Shown in pieces: positions 21,624 through 29,936 of a DNA stretch of 64,000 nucleotides. Below the pieces are notes generated by a model. It made no database searches. It was given only the letters and a program-made list of their open reading frames with translations, and was not told the DNA's origin. This DNA is from Pseudoalteromonas amylolytica (GTDB taxonomy: Bacteria; Pseudomonadota; Gammaproteobacteria; Enterobacterales; Alteromonadaceae). The DNA lies in assembly GCF_001854605.1 (NCBI RefSeq), contig NZ_MKJU01000030.1, positions 1-64,000 of the forward strand, given 5' to 3'. A program made the position numbers and the translations under genes. Positions within the stretch are counted from its first letter, which is position 1. Every line of letters starts with the position of its first letter.

Positions 21624-22319
21624 ATGAAAACAATAGGTTTATTAGGGGGCATGAGCTGGGAGTCTACCGCTACATATTATCGATTGATAAATGAAGGTGT
21701 GAAAGCCAATCTTGGTGGACTTAATAGCGCTAAAATCGTGCTTCATAGTGTTAATTTTGCAGAAATAGAGGCGCTGCAACGTACAGGCGATTGGCAAACA
21801 TGTGCTCAGATATTAGGGCAAGCTGCCGCAGGGCTGGAGCGTGCTGGTGCCGAGTGTATTGTAATTTGCACCAATACGATGCATAAAGTGGTCCCACAGC
21901 TCACAAAATATGTGTCTGTGCCCATTATACATGTTGCGGATGTGGTCGCGCAGACACTAAAGGCACGGAGCGTTGAACGCGTCGCACTGCTTGGTACGCG
22001 TTTTACCATGTCAGAGCCATTCTATGCTGAGCATTTAAGCAAGCACGCTTTAGAGGTGATTGTCCCAAATCAAGACGAGCAGAAAATGGTGGATGGTGTC
22101 ATTTATCAAGAGTTATGTGTTGGGCATATTAATCCAAGTTCAAAGCAACAATACCTAACGTTGATAAATGCATTACATAAAAGAGGTGCTCAGGCGGTAA
22201 TACTCGGATGCACAGAGATAGGTTTGCTTATCAATCAACGAGATTGTGAACTGACGTTATTTGACACAACACAAATACATGCACAAGCGGCTGTAAGCTT
22301 TGCCTGTGACAATAGCTAG
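21624..22319 (+). CDS. aspartate/glutamate racemase family protein
   Basis: 231 residues. The start MKTIGLLGGMSWEST and the two catalytic-cysteine motifs are diagnostic: C82 in ICTNTMHK and C196 in LGCTEIG. Such enzymes interconvert L- and D-amino acids by two-base chemistry without cofactor. It is similar to the YgeA/RacD type rather than MurI. It follows the GST gene by 8 bases and ends ahead of a good terminator. The exact amino acid handled is unknown; the first two residues of the motif alone do not tell aspartate from broad-specificity enzymes. Confidence 0.9.
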   Translation: MKTIGLLGGMSWESTATYYRLINEGVKANLGGLNSAKIVLHSVNFAEIEALQRTGDWQTCAQILGQAAAGLERAGAECIVICTNTMHKVVPQLTKYVSVPIIHVADVVAQTLKARSVERVALLGTRFTMSEPFYAEHLSKHALEVIVPNQDEQKMVDGVIYQELCVGHINPSSKQQYLTLINALHKRGAQAVILGCTEIGLLINQRDCELTLFDTTQIHAQAAVSFACDNS

Positions 22320-22357
22320 CGCCCCTTACTTGCTTTTATGTTGCTAAGTTATACAAG

Positions 22358-22390
22358 CGCATCTATAACTGTATGATGCGTTTATTTTTT
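22358..22390 (+). terminator. Rho-independent terminator after the racemase gene
   Basis: CGCATC and GATGCG form a 6-bp stem, with further imperfect pairing inside, followed by TTTATTTTTT. It lies between the racemase stop (22319) and the next start (22405). Confidence 0.7.
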
Positions 22391-22404
22391 ATAGTGATAT
22401 AAAA

Positions 22405-24714
22405 GTGAGTAAGAGGCTAGCGGTATGTTGTATCTGGGTGTCGAGTATATTTGGAGGTTTGTTGCAAGCTCAGGAGGACGAACAAGAGATCTTCTCACTT
22501 ACGTTGAATGACTTACTGGAGCTTTCCGTGACGTCCGGCTCTGAACGAGCCGAGAAGTTGCGCTATACACCCGCTTCCATTCAAGTCCTCACCAAAGAGC
22601 AAATCAAACAGCGTGGTTATACAAGCCTAAGCGAGGCTATTGCAGATTTCTCTGGATTCGACCTAAGCACTGCGTATGGCTCTGAACACACGACGTTTTT
22701 CCAAAGAGGGTATAGAACACCGAGTACACAGCGTACATTGGTTATGATTAATGGCATTATTAATAACCGACTGTGGGGCCATGACTTTCCAGCAAATCGG
22801 CAGATCCCATTCACCGGTATTGAACGTATAGAGGTGCTTTCAGGTCCTTCGGGGGCGGTATACGGACCCAACGCGTTTTTGGGAGTGATCAATATCATTA
22901 CGCAAAAAGGCAAGGACCTAGAGAGTGACGGGCACCATTTAACGATGCAAGCTCAGATGGCAGATTTTGATTCGAAGGGGTTAGACTTCACGGTACTGGG
23001 TAAGCAACAAGGCCTGAGTTATTGGTTATCGGCTAAGGTATATGAAAGTGATGGTCCTGAACTTGAAGACATGGCTCGCTGGGGCTTTGTGAATGAGGAT
23101 TATTTATCAGATGAGCGGTTTTGGGGACCTGTGCTTAACTACAAGTATAATGGCGTCCCATACGGAGAATATGTATCAAAGAATCAAGAACACGGGGTGT
23201 TTGCAGAGATAAGCCATGGTGGCTTAAGCGCAGGCATTAACCACTGGTTGACGCAAAGTGGTTATGGTATGCAGTTTAGTTTTGATAGGGGCCAGCCCAA
23301 TGCCACTTGGAGTAAAAAAAACAATTTGTACTACCTTGAATACGATCATGTTTTTTCTTCAGGCTTTGGAGTGAAAAGCTTCTTGCGCTATCGCACTGAA
23401 CAGAGATACGGTAATTGGGCTGAGGCAAGCCCTGATAAAAACAGCGAAAACTCTCAATATTCGTTCGTCACCATTTCCGATTGGAACTCGATTAACTCCT
23501 CTTGGCAAGCTCGTCAGGATTATGACTACCAATATTCAGACTCATTACATTTGGCTGCGGGAATTAAATACGAAAGAAAGGAATTAACCAAAGCTTATGA
23601 AATTTGTGGATATTGGGCATCTGCGTACTGCTCATTAGAAGATGATGGACAGTTGGGACCTTATGGACTGGGCAAAGGGGTATATTATTCCACCGACAGC
23701 AGCATGCCTGTACTACTTGGTGCATTGGGGGAAATGGACGAGTCTAATCTCATTCGAACTACAGACAGAGGCGCATATTTTAGAGCTAGTTTAAAAATGC
23801 CAGGTTGGTCGTTAAGTGGTGCCATTCGCTGGGATAATAATTCAACCTATGGCACATTCATCAAGCCCAGAGTAGCGGCTACTTATGATTACAATGAACG
23901 CAATACATTTAAGATAATTTATGCCACTGCTTTTCAAGAGCCTGCACCCATTCAACTCTATGGCGGCTGGAATGGTCGCAATGCCAATCCTAACTTGTTG
24001 CCAGAAGAAGTTCGTGACTTGTCGTTAATATGGATGTATCAAAGTGGGGCATGGTTTAGTGATTGGTCAGCTTTTTATAGTAAATATAAAAACGTAATAA
24101 AAGAAGAAGCGGATAATGCGGGTAAAAGGGATGTAAAAGGAATTGAGTGGCGTGTTAAATATGAGATGGATAATCACTGGTTTGACGCAGCTCAGATAAG
24201 CAGTTACATAAACTACAGTTATACTGATGTTACGAGTTATATCAACTATGATCATCAGCGTGGCCGTTGGATAGGTAGTGGCAGCGCAGCCTGTAAGCAA
24301 GATAGCACGCTATGCGAAGAGTATCGATTGCCCTTGGGTGATATAGCGCCACACAAACTGAATATTGGTTTTAATGTGCCGGTTACTTCCCAATGGAGCG
24401 TAAATACTCGGTTTAACTATGTATCTTCTCGGCACCTTTACTTAAGAAACCCATTAAGAGCACAGGGAATTAAGCTTGGAGACTATTTGACAACGAACCT
24501 AAATTTGGCGTGGCGCAGTGATAGGCTCAGTGTTCACGTTAAAATTAACAATCTATTTGATAGTCAAATATATCATTCTGGGCTTGGACCTGCCGACTCG
24601 GGCAATGCATTTACAAGTGCTGATGGTAACCTTTCACGCACTCAAGGGTTTTACAATTCAGTGTTGCCACAAGTGGGCCGTAATTGGGAAGTTGTCGTCA
24701 CCGCCAGCTTTTAG
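22405..24714 (+). CDS. TonB-dependent outer-membrane receptor
   Basis: 769 residues from a GTG start. A signal peptide (RLAVCCIWVSSIFGGLLQAQ) is followed by a plug domain (about 45-165) with PASIQVLTKEQIKQRGY, the FQRGYRTPSTQRTLVMINGI element and AVYGPNAFLGVINII. The barrel region ends with a C-terminal Phe (VVVTASF) as required for outer-membrane insertion. The first plug strand is of the kind found in receptors for iron-siderophores, vitamin B12 or colicin I, but the ligand cannot be read from sequence. Codon use is far less biased than in the receptor at the left edge, suggesting lower or conditional expression. No operon partner is adjacent. Confidence 0.92.
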   Translation: MSKRLAVCCIWVSSIFGGLLQAQEDEQEIFSLTLNDLLELSVTSGSERAEKLRYTPASIQVLTKEQIKQRGYTSLSEAIADFSGFDLSTAYGSEHTTFFQRGYRTPSTQRTLVMINGIINNRLWGHDFPANRQIPFTGIERIEVLSGPSGAVYGPNAFLGVINIITQKGKDLESDGHHLTMQAQMADFDSKGLDFTVLGKQQGLSYWLSAKVYESDGPELEDMARWGFVNEDYLSDERFWGPVLNYKYNGVPYGEYVSKNQEHGVFAEISHGGLSAGINHWLTQSGYGMQFSFDRGQPNATWSKKNNLYYLEYDHVFSSGFGVKSFLRYRTEQRYGNWAEASPDKNSENSQYSFVTISDWNSINSSWQARQDYDYQYSDSLHLAAGIKYERKELTKAYEICGYWASAYCSLEDDGQLGPYGLGKGVYYSTDSSMPVLLGALGEMDESNLIRTTDRGAYFRASLKMPGWSLSGAIRWDNNSTYGTFIKPRVAATYDYNERNTFKIIYATAFQEPAPIQLYGGWNGRNANPNLLPEEVRDLSLIWMYQSGAWFSDWSAFYSKYKNVIKEEADNAGKRDVKGIEWRVKYEMDNHWFDAAQISSYINYSYTDVTSYINYDHQRGRWIGSGSAACKQDSTLCEEYRLPLGDIAPHKLNIGFNVPVTSQWSVNTRFNYVSSRHLYLRNPLRAQGIKLGDYLTTNLNLAWRSDRLSVHVKINNLFDSQIYHSGLGPADSGNAFTSADGNLSRTQGFYNSVLPQVGRNWEVVVTASF

Positions 24715-24723
24715 CTCGTTGAA

Positions 24724-24757
24724 AAGCTCAAAAGGCGGGGGGCGCACTTTTGAGCTT
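24724..24757. terminator. convergent bidirectional terminator stem
   Basis: A perfect 11-bp stem (AAGCTCAAAAG / CTTTTGAGCTT) with a 12-base loop sits between the stop codons of the TonB receptor (+) and the lipoprotein gene (-). T-rich tails are modest on both sides. Confidence 0.75.
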
Positions 24758-24768
24758 AGTTTGTGTTA

Positions 24769-24960
24769 TTAACAGTTTTCGTTTTCTGCTTTCGCTGCTT
24801 CTTTGAGGTTTTCACAAGCGTCTTCGACAGCGTTTTGAGCGTCAGTGATCATTTCATCAACCTCTTCGCCTGTTTCCTCGGCAGGGCCGTCAGAGCAACC
24901 AGCTAGTGTCAATAGTGTTGCTGCACCAAAGACTTGTATCAATGTTTTTAAGCTATTCAT
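24769..24960 (-). CDS. small acidic lipoprotein
   Basis: 63 residues. The signal peptide ends in a lipobox, LAGC, with C22 as the lipidated residue; the mature part is 42 residues, strongly acidic and predicted helical, with two further cysteines (near 49 and the last residue). AAGGTGA precedes the ATG. It is the third gene of an operon reading DUF2383, DUF1328, lipoprotein, with 4 bases separating it from the DUF1328 gene. Small acidic lipoproteins of this kind (entericidin-like in size) are often stress-induced; the specific role is unknown. Confidence 0.8.
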   Translation of the reverse strand: MNSLKTLIQVFGAATLLTLAGCSDGPAEETGEEVDEMITDAQNAVEDACENLKEAAKAENENC

Positions 24961-24964
24961 AATA

Positions 24965-25141
24965 TCACCTTGTTCCTTTTGATTTATTTATTAACGACAG
25001 AAGAAATGACAGCACTAAAAAAGCAACGAAGATAAAGAACAAAATCTTCGCAATGCTAGCTGCTGCACCCGCGATGCCACCAAAACCAAATACAGCGGCA
25101 ATAAGCGCAAGTACTAAAAAAATAAGTGACCAACGTAACAT
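24965..25141 (-). CDS. DUF1328 small membrane protein (YtjA-like)
   Basis: 58 residues with two hydrophobic helices ([17 protein letters not shown] and [18 protein letters not shown]) and the typical start MLRW. This is the DUF1328/YtjA pattern, a conserved tiny inner-membrane protein found in many proteobacteria and often linked to stress genes. A near-consensus AAAGGAGG lies 5-6 bases before the ATG. It lies between the DUF2383 gene (25 bases upstream) and the lipoprotein gene (4 bases downstream), on one transcript from the sigma-54-type promoter at 25668-25683. Confidence 0.85.
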   Translation of the reverse strand: MLRWSLIFLVLALIAAVFGFGGIAGAAASIAKILFFIFVAFLVLSFLLSLINKSKGTR

Positions 25142-25166
25142 GGGAACCTCCTTTGTACTTAGGCTG

Positions 25167-25613
25167 TTAAGCCGTAGTTTCTTTCAGGCCTTTCATCTCA
25201 TCATGGTTTGCCTGCATCACCGAGCGGATTTGATTGAGGGCGAGTGTACAGCTAGGTGGTAAGTCTTGCTTTAAAGCTCTGTCGATTTTTCTCAGTACTT
25301 TATCTTCGACCTCTTCAAGCTGAGAAAGGTAGGTATGCTCTTTATCCGTACTAATAAGCGAAATGACTTTAGTATAGGACTCTCGAAGTTCAACGCTTAA
25401 CGCGTTGTCATCTTCAATTTTACCCTCATCGGCAACTATGAATTTTTGTAGCTCAGATACAGCCTGTGCCTTATCGAGAATATTTTTCTCAAAAATTCGT
25501 GCCAGTATAAGGTTGTCAATGTTCTTCTTGGCTTGCGTGTAAAACTCTACGCCTGCATTTAGTACTTTGATCAGTTCTTTAACTGTACTTAAATCATGAT
25601 TGGGATGGGTCAT
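25167..25613 (-). CDS. DUF2383 four-helix-bundle protein (PA2169-like)
   Basis: 148 residues, nearly all helical and charged. The pattern [20 protein letters not shown] then [13 protein letters not shown] matches the DUF2383 ferritin-like four-helix family, in which Glu/His residues on the helices are partly conserved. Reported relatives are stress-induced, of unknown activity. A strong AAGGAGAG lies about 6 bases before the ATG. It leads the operon with DUF1328 and the lipoprotein. A sequence with sigma-54 promoter spacing lies 55 bases upstream. Confidence 0.85.
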   Translation of the reverse strand: MTHPNHDLSTVKELIKVLNAGVEFYTQAKKNIDNLILARIFEKNILDKAQAVSELQKFIVADEGKIEDDNALSVELRESYTKVISLISTDKEHTYLSQLEEVEDKVLRKIDRALKQDLPPSCTLALNQIRSVMQANHDEMKGLKETTA

Positions 25614-25667
25614 ATATTCTCTCCTTAATCTTCAACAAATTAAATCTTGCGTGTTCAAATATCATCA

Positions 25668-25683
25668 AGCATGTCCTATGCCA
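25668..25683 (-). promoter_or_regulatory. sigma-54-type promoter for DUF2383-DUF1328-lipoprotein operon
   Basis: On the minus strand TGGCATAGGACATGCT keeps GG and GC ten bases apart and matches 9 of the 12 informative positions of TGGCACG-N4-TTGCW. Transcription would start near 25656, about 43 bases before the ATG. Confidence 0.65.
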
Positions 25684-25939
25684 TATTATTTTTTCTTTAT
25701 TTTCATGTTGTTATGAAAACTTTAACTAGGGAGATGTAATTTTTACTTAATGGTTGTAATCACTTCACGTAATTTTTGCATGATTGTGATTCATGTGATT
25801 TATAACGGTGTGTGATGGGTAAGCTTGGTACTTTAAAGCTTTCACGAGCCTGTATTGCGACGTCCAGTGATAGCAAGTAGGTGGATAACAGTGCAGTTGT
25901 TTGACATAGCCTGTCAAAAAGTTACAAAGGCCGTGAATA

Positions 25940-25953
25940 TTTTACCTGTAAAA
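25940..25953. promoter_or_regulatory. palindrome TTTTACCTGTAAAA, candidate enhancer site
   Basis: Perfect 6-2-6 inverted repeat, 80 bases upstream of the BON-gene -24 element and about 257 bases from the DUF2383 -24 element. Enhancer-binding proteins of the NtrC class act from such positions. A related element is at 28555 and half sites at 37322-37347. Confidence 0.55.
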
Positions 25954-26033
25954 ATTTCATGTTCAATGCAATAGAGGCGGATATAGAACTAAGGTTTTCT
26001 TTTATTTGTTTGATTTATATGGTTTTTTGCTTT

Positions 26034-26049
26034 TGGTATGCGTTGTGCT
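26034..26049 (+). promoter_or_regulatory. sigma-54-type promoter for the BON-domain gene
   Basis: TGGTATGCGTTGTGCT keeps the required GG-N10-GC spacing and matches 9 of 12 informative consensus positions. The start point would be near 26061, about 26 bases before the ATG. Confidence 0.62.
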
Positions 26050-26086
26050 TCATCTGATTCGACCAAATTATTTAAGGAGAATGATT

Positions 26087-26644
26087 ATGAAACGCACATT
26101 GATTACTATCGCATTGGCTTCAACTTTGGCTGCAACCTCAGCAAGCGCTAAAGATAACACGTGGGAGAAAGAAGCAAGCGATGCTTGGATAGATGGTAAA
26201 GCAGAAGCTACGCTGCTATTTAACACGAACCTAGATTCTTTTGACATCAACACCGATGTCAAGGGTGGGGTAGTTATCCTGACTGGTAAAGTTGAGCGTA
26301 GCGTAGATAAAAAACTCGCTGAAGAACTCGTTGAGGGGATCGACGGAGTAAAAGAGGTTGAGAACCAGATCACCATCGTTGAGAGCGCTCAGCAAGATAA
26401 AAGCAACCATATGGATAAGTCTACATTTACGGACGCTAAAATAGCTACCGTGATTAAAACACGCTTTCTATTTGATACGGATGTTGATGCCAGCGACATT
26501 GAAGTTGATGTTGAAAACGGCGAAGTAACATTGCGTGGGGAAGTGGCTTCTTCTTCAGAGAAGCAGCTCGCTGTAGCCATAGCGAAGAATACAGCTGACG
26601 TACGTGATGTTAATACAGAGCTAAAAATCGTTAAAGAATCTTAA
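26087..26644 (+). CDS. periplasmic protein with two BON domains (OsmY-like)
   Basis: 185 residues from the ATG at 26087, chosen because AAGGAG lies 7 bases before it and a signal peptide (KRTLITIALASTLAATSASA) begins there. Two BON domains follow: about 35-105 (TLLFNTNLDSFDINTDVKGGVVILTG as start) and about 118-185 (RFLFDTDVDASDIEVDVENGEVTLRG), each with the conserved Gly. BON domains bind phospholipid; OsmY is an osmotically induced periplasmic chaperone. The gene ends in a good terminator, and its promoter has sigma-54 features with an upstream palindrome, so induction by the local enhancer-binding protein is plausible. Confidence 0.9.
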   Translation: MKRTLITIALASTLAATSASAKDNTWEKEASDAWIDGKAEATLLFNTNLDSFDINTDVKGGVVILTGKVERSVDKKLAEELVEGIDGVKEVENQITIVESAQQDKSNHMDKSTFTDAKIATVIKTRFLFDTDVDASDIEVDVENGEVTLRGEVASSSEKQLAVAIAKNTADVRDVNTELKIVKES

Positions 26645-26657
26645 TTACCCAATGCTT

Positions 26658-26684
26658 AAAAGCGCTCCTATGAGCGCTTTTTTT
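26658..26684 (+). terminator. Rho-independent terminator after the BON gene
   Basis: Perfect 10-bp stem AAAAGCGCTC / GAGCGCTTTT, 4-base loop, T run. Confidence 0.92.
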
Positions 26685-26733
26685 ATCACTAAATTTCAAT
26701 TCACAACTTTCTATAAATACACAAGGAATTATT

Positions 26734-27315
26734 ATGCGTAAATTCGTGTCAATTACCGCTGCGTCTATGGTTTTAGCAATGAGTGGGGTAGCATCTGCTG
26801 CACAAGGCAATTACTTTGATTTTAATGGTGAGCCTAAGGTGTATGCTGGTATTGGCTATGGTCAGTATTCGTTTCAGTGGGATGACCGAGAAAACGATAC
26901 CAGCTTTGATGAAGATGAGTCGATGTTAAAGGGTTATATCGGTACGGCTCTAAATGAATACTTTAGTGTTGAGCTTGCCTATCAAAACTTTGATGAAGCT
27001 AGTGATATCGATAGCAATGCAGAGCTTGATGGTGTCTCGTTAGCTACGCGTTTTTCTGCGCCACTCAGTAATAGATTTTCACTCTATGCAAAAGGAGGGT
27101 GGCTTGAGTGGAATGCTGATATTTATGCCAATATTCCAGAAGTAGGTAGGGTTGGTACTGAACTTGATGGCGGCGATTGGTTTTATGGTGCGGGTGTTGC
27201 CTTCGTTGTGACTAACAATGTAAACATGCGACTGGAGTATGAGCGCTACGAGCTGGATGATAGAATAGACCCGAATATGGATGTGGCATCTTTGTCTGTT
27301 GAATATGTATTTTGA
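26734..27315 (+). CDS. outer-membrane beta-barrel protein (porin/OmpA-barrel type)
   Basis: 193 residues with a signal peptide (RKFVSITAASMVLAMSGVASAA) and an eight-strand barrel pattern: AGIGYGQYSFQW near the start, FYGAGVAFVVTNNVNMRLEYERY near the end, closing with VEYVF, a Phe-terminated outer-membrane signal. It is acidic (runs of Asp/Glu in the loops). AAGGAA precedes the ATG. It is separated from the BON gene by a terminator and followed by another, so it is probably its own unit; I see no sigma-54 element before it. It belongs to the same envelope-linked neighbourhood. Confidence 0.85.
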   Translation: MRKFVSITAASMVLAMSGVASAAQGNYFDFNGEPKVYAGIGYGQYSFQWDDRENDTSFDEDESMLKGYIGTALNEYFSVELAYQNFDEASDIDSNAELDGVSLATRFSAPLSNRFSLYAKGGWLEWNADIYANIPEVGRVGTELDGGDWFYGAGVAFVVTNNVNMRLEYERYELDDRIDPNMDVASLSVEYVF

Positions 27316-27360
27316 CGTACAATTATTCCAAACATAGTGCCCAGTTTACATGTTGTTTTT

Positions 27361-27391
27361 CACCGCTGTGATTTATCATAGCGGTGTTTTT
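27361..27391 (+). terminator. Rho-independent terminator after the OMP gene
   Basis: 11-bp stem CACCGCTGTGA / TCATAGCGGTG with one G-T pair, a 4-base loop and a TTTTT tail. Confidence 0.9.
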
Positions 27392-27529
27392 ATTTAAATA
27401 AAGAGCGCAAGGTTCAACAGGGAAAGGCGCACGTATTTAAGTTAACCTTACTTATAGCAAGCGTGTTAAATGATTAAAAATCTTTGGTCTTGGTATCAGG
27501 CCATCTTTAACGTTCTTTAGCGAGTCAAA

Positions 27530-28426
27530 TTACTCATCATGCTTTTGCATATCCTGCAAGGTCTTCCCACCCTTAGCATTAAAATCAAGCGTGCGAATAG
27601 GAAATGGTATGAGGATATCGTTCTCATTGAGTGCCTTATTGATGGTAACAATGGCTTTGTGACGAATATCCATAAAGTTCCCGTTGCCTGGATATGCTAT
27701 CCAAAACCAAACGAGTAAATTTATTGCACTATCACCAAAGTGGCTGGCATAGACAGCGGTTTCTTGTTTGTTTATAACAAACTCATGCTCATTAATCGCT
27801 TTTTCTATAACATCTCGAGCTTTGTCAATATCGTCGGCATAAGATATACCGACGGCTACCTCTATACGCCTCTTACCTGTACTCGAATAGTTTTTAAGGT
27901 CATGTTTGAAAAGCATTTTATTTGGGATTATATGAAGCTGTCCATAGAAGTTCTCGATTAGCGTATTACGCAGGTTGATTTGTTTAACCGTACCAAAGGT
28001 ATCACTTGTTTCTACGATATCACCTACTCTAAACGGCTTACGTATCCCCATGACGACACCCGCAATGAGGTTTTCTGTCATATCTTGAAATGCAAAACCG
28101 ATAGCAAGCCCAATAATTCCTGCACCAGCTAAAAGTGACGCGACCGCACCAGAGAGCCCCATAATATCCAAAGCGAAGAAAAAGCCTATGGCTATTACAA
28201 TCAGCTTAATGATTGCCGCTAGTAACCCTGCGACTTGAACAGAGTTAGATGCCCTTTTGAGTAGCTTGAGTGACCACTTAGCAATTAGGCTGGATAAGAA
28301 AAGAAATAGTACAAAAATAATGATGGCAACAATGAGGTTGGGTACATTTTTAATGCTTAGTTCAACCCAAGCTTCTACTTTTTCATGTATGAGCTGCCAA
28401 AACTTCTCTAACGATAAAATATCCAT
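27530..28426 (-). CDS. MscS-family mechanosensitive channel
   Basis: 298 residues, close to E. coli MscS (286). Three TM helices (about 28-48, 63-90, 92-125); the last is the Gly/Ala-rich pore helix (GAVASLLAGAGIIGLAIGFAFQD), followed by the signature NLIAGVVMGIRKPFRVGDIVE and the cytoplasmic beta and alpha/beta domains. It opens on membrane tension to release solutes during hypo-osmotic shock. The promoter on its own strand, 36 bases before the ATG, has sigma-54 spacing, with a TTTACCTGTAA site 78 bases further upstream. It thus appears to be regulated with the BON, DUF2383 and YqjD-like genes. Confidence 0.95.
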   Translation of the reverse strand: MDILSLEKFWQLIHEKVEAWVELSIKNVPNLIVAIIIFVLFLFLSSLIAKWSLKLLKRASNSVQVAGLLAAIIKLIVIAIGFFFALDIMGLSGAVASLLAGAGIIGLAIGFAFQDMTENLIAGVVMGIRKPFRVGDIVETSDTFGTVKQINLRNTLIENFYGQLHIIPNKMLFKHDLKNYSSTGKRRIEVAVGISYADDIDKARDVIEKAINEHEFVINKQETAVYASHFGDSAINLLVWFWIAYPGNGNFMDIRHKAIVTINKALNENDILIPFPIRTLDFNAKGGKTLQDMQKHDE

Positions 28427-28461
28427 ATGGCTTCACCGTGTTAATTTGAAAGGTACAGTGT

Positions 28462-28477
28462 CGCAGTTATTATGCCA
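28462..28477 (-). promoter_or_regulatory. sigma-54-type promoter for mscS
   Basis: The minus strand reads TGGCATAATAACTGCG: GG-N10-GC spacing is kept, the -24 TGGCA is exact, the -12 element is CTGC. The start point would be near 28450. Confidence 0.55.
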
Positions 28478-28554
28478 ACCAGCCCTTAATTAAAAGTTAG
28501 TTGAAACAACATGTTGTGAGCGATGCGTGGAGAGGGGCGGGAAGGTGGTAAATT

Positions 28555-28565
28555 TTTACCTGTAA
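28555..28565. promoter_or_regulatory. candidate enhancer site TTTACCTGTAA
   Basis: It shares 11 consecutive bases with the palindrome at 25940. It is about 78 bases from the mscS -24 element and about 258 bases from the yqjD-like -24 element, almost the same two distances as the other site shows (80 and 257). Confidence 0.5.
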
Positions 28566-28823
28566 TTTCTTCACAATGTTAGAAGAACCTACATCACAAA
28601 TGAGTGGTACGCTAAGGTGTAAATATTAATACTTTAATTATGATTGTTTTTCTCTGTGGTGTGCGACACGCTTGCTTTCAGCACGAGTAACTTTTCAAGC
28701 ACACGTATTTACTTTGTCGGGTACGAAAATTGTACAGTGTAAATTTTTCTCACTCAGACTGTATAGGTTACAATTCAATATTGAGTTTTTATATAAGACT
28801 TTGATTTTTAAGTTGTTTAAGTT

Positions 28824-28839
28824 TGGCCTGTTGATTGCT
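28824..28839 (+). promoter_or_regulatory. sigma-54-type promoter for the yqjD-like operon
   Basis: TGGCCTGTTGATTGCT fits TGGCACG-N4-TTGCW at 10 of 12 informative positions with exact spacing. The start point would be near 28851, about 26 bases before the ATG. Confidence 0.72.
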
Positions 28840-28876
28840 TTATACAAGTGACATTTACTTTTTATAAGGATTAATC

Positions 28877-29224
28877 ATGGCTACTACAAATACAGCGACA
28901 AGTAACTCTAATCGTAAGTCTAACTCTAAAGATCAGCCAACACACGCGCAATACAGTGATGAGGAGCACCCTGTATCAGATAAAATGGCAGACACTCTTC
29001 ATCATACAGTTGATGGCTTGCACTCGAGTGCAGCCCATGCTGAAGAGGTGCTAAGGGCGAAAAGTGGTGAATCTGCAACTGCGATAAAAGCACAGTCAAG
29101 ACTACTTCAGCAAAAGTGGAACAAATCGGGCGCTAAAAAGTATGCAACTGAAAACCCCGTGAAAACAGCTGGGTTTGCCTTTACAGCGGGTATGTTGCTG
29201 ACGTTATTTTTAAAGAAGAAATAA
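28877..29224 (+). CDS. DUF883 / ElaB-YqjD-like membrane-anchored protein
   Basis: 115 residues. A polar Ser/Asn/Thr-rich N-terminus, a helical middle (DKMADTLHHTVDGLHSSAAHAEEVLR) and one C-terminal membrane anchor (TAGFAFTAGMLLTLFL) ending in lysines. This is the tail-anchored layout of ElaB/YqjD, which in E. coli are stationary-phase proteins that bind ribosomes at the membrane. It is the first of three genes matching the yqjD-yqjE-yqjK order. AAGGA precedes the ATG. A strong sigma-54-type promoter lies 38 bases upstream, unlike E. coli, where RpoS is used. Confidence 0.85.
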   Translation: MATTNTATSNSNRKSNSKDQPTHAQYSDEEHPVSDKMADTLHHTVDGLHSSAAHAEEVLRAKSGESATAIKAQSRLLQQKWNKSGAKKYATENPVKTAGFAFTAGMLLTLFLKKK

Positions 29225-29225
29225 G

Positions 29226-29636
29226 ATGAAAGAGTCACTTGGTTCTTCACAAAAAGAGCAAGGCTCAGTTGATCTGAAAGCGCAGTTTGATGCGCTTTCG
29301 GATCAAGGACGCCAGTTGGTTGCAAGTTATATCGACATCTTTTCGAGCTACTCGAATTTACTCAAAGCAAAGTTAAAGGCGAACTTAAAGCTGCTTGTGA
29401 CCATCTTCTCGCTTATTGTTGCAGCGGTGATGTTGATGATGATGGTCTGGGCGAGCCTTCAAGTGGTGCTTGCCTATGCTTTGGTATCAACGGGGTTTAG
29501 CTGGTATGCCTCAGCAGGTTTGGTGATGGCACTGAATGTTGCATTGGTTTATTACCTAACCGCAACGGCTGTGCGATTATTTGACAAAGCCAGTGGAGAT
29601 TTACTGGACGACTTCTTTAACGCTGATAGTAAATAG
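29226..29636 (+). CDS. phage-holin-family / YqjE-like membrane protein
   Basis: 136 residues. A charged helical N-terminus (DQGRQLVASYIDIFSSYSNLLKAKLKANLK) precedes two long TM helices (LLVTIFSLIVAAVMLMMMVWASLQVVLAYAL and YASAGLVMALNVALVYYLTATAV). This is the YqjE (holin_3_6 type) pattern. The ATG lies one base after the stop of the YqjD-like gene, so translation is coupled. It is probably a stress-linked inner-membrane partner of the first protein. Confidence 0.8.
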   Translation: MKESLGSSQKEQGSVDLKAQFDALSDQGRQLVASYIDIFSSYSNLLKAKLKANLKLLVTIFSLIVAAVMLMMMVWASLQVVLAYALVSTGFSWYASAGLVMALNVALVYYLTATAVRLFDKASGDLLDDFFNADSK

Positions 29637-29643
29637 GTTCAAC

Positions 29644-29898
29644 ATGACTTATCTAGCTAAATACATATACCAAGCTGCGAATAAAGAAGTGAATGAGCGC
29701 CGAGCACATTACCTACGCAGCACTTTACGCCATCAGGTTATTAAAACCTGTATGTGTGCGCAATTAAAAGAAGTCATCTCATCGCCTATCGTTTTGACAG
29801 GCGTGGTAGTCGCTGGTGTTTATGTTTCTGGGTCAAATAAATTTGGAACGTTGCGGCAATTAGTCCGCATTAGACAAATGATAAAGCAGCTCAGTTGA
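29644..29898 (+). CDS. YqjK-like small protein
   Basis: 84 residues from the ATG at 29644 (MTYLAKYIYQAANKEVNERRAHYLR). A basic N-terminal helix is followed by a hydrophobic segment (SSPIVLTGVVVAGVYVSG) and a short basic tail. It is the third gene of the trio, 7 bases after the YqjE-like stop, which is what supports the YqjK-type naming; the sequence alone is too short for certainty. An upstream in-frame start at 29581 would overlap the YqjE-like gene and is less likely. It converges with the hybrid kinase gene. Confidence 0.65.
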   Translation: MTYLAKYIYQAANKEVNERRAHYLRSTLRHQVIKTCMCAQLKEVISSPIVLTGVVVAGVYVSGSNKFGTLRQLVRIRQMIKQLS

Positions 29899-29936
29899 CC
29901 ATCTCGACAGGTATTCTTATTTTTCGCCCGTATGAT

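Larger units (their letters stand above)
25614..26086. other. 473-base divergent regulatory region
   Basis: It separates the DUF2383 operon (-) from the BON gene (+). It carries one sigma-54-like promoter for each side and a TTTTACCTGTAAAA palindrome between them (listed separately). I see no gene. The AT-rich stretch between would suit a bending protein such as IHF, but I cannot point to a convincing site. Confidence 0.6.
28427..28876. other. 450-base divergent regulatory region (mscS / yqjD-like)
   Basis: It holds a sigma-54-type promoter at each end (28462-28477 minus, 28824-28839 plus) and a palindromic TTACCTGTAA between them at 28555-28565. The layout mirrors that of 25614-26086. No gene is seen. 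Confidence 0.6.
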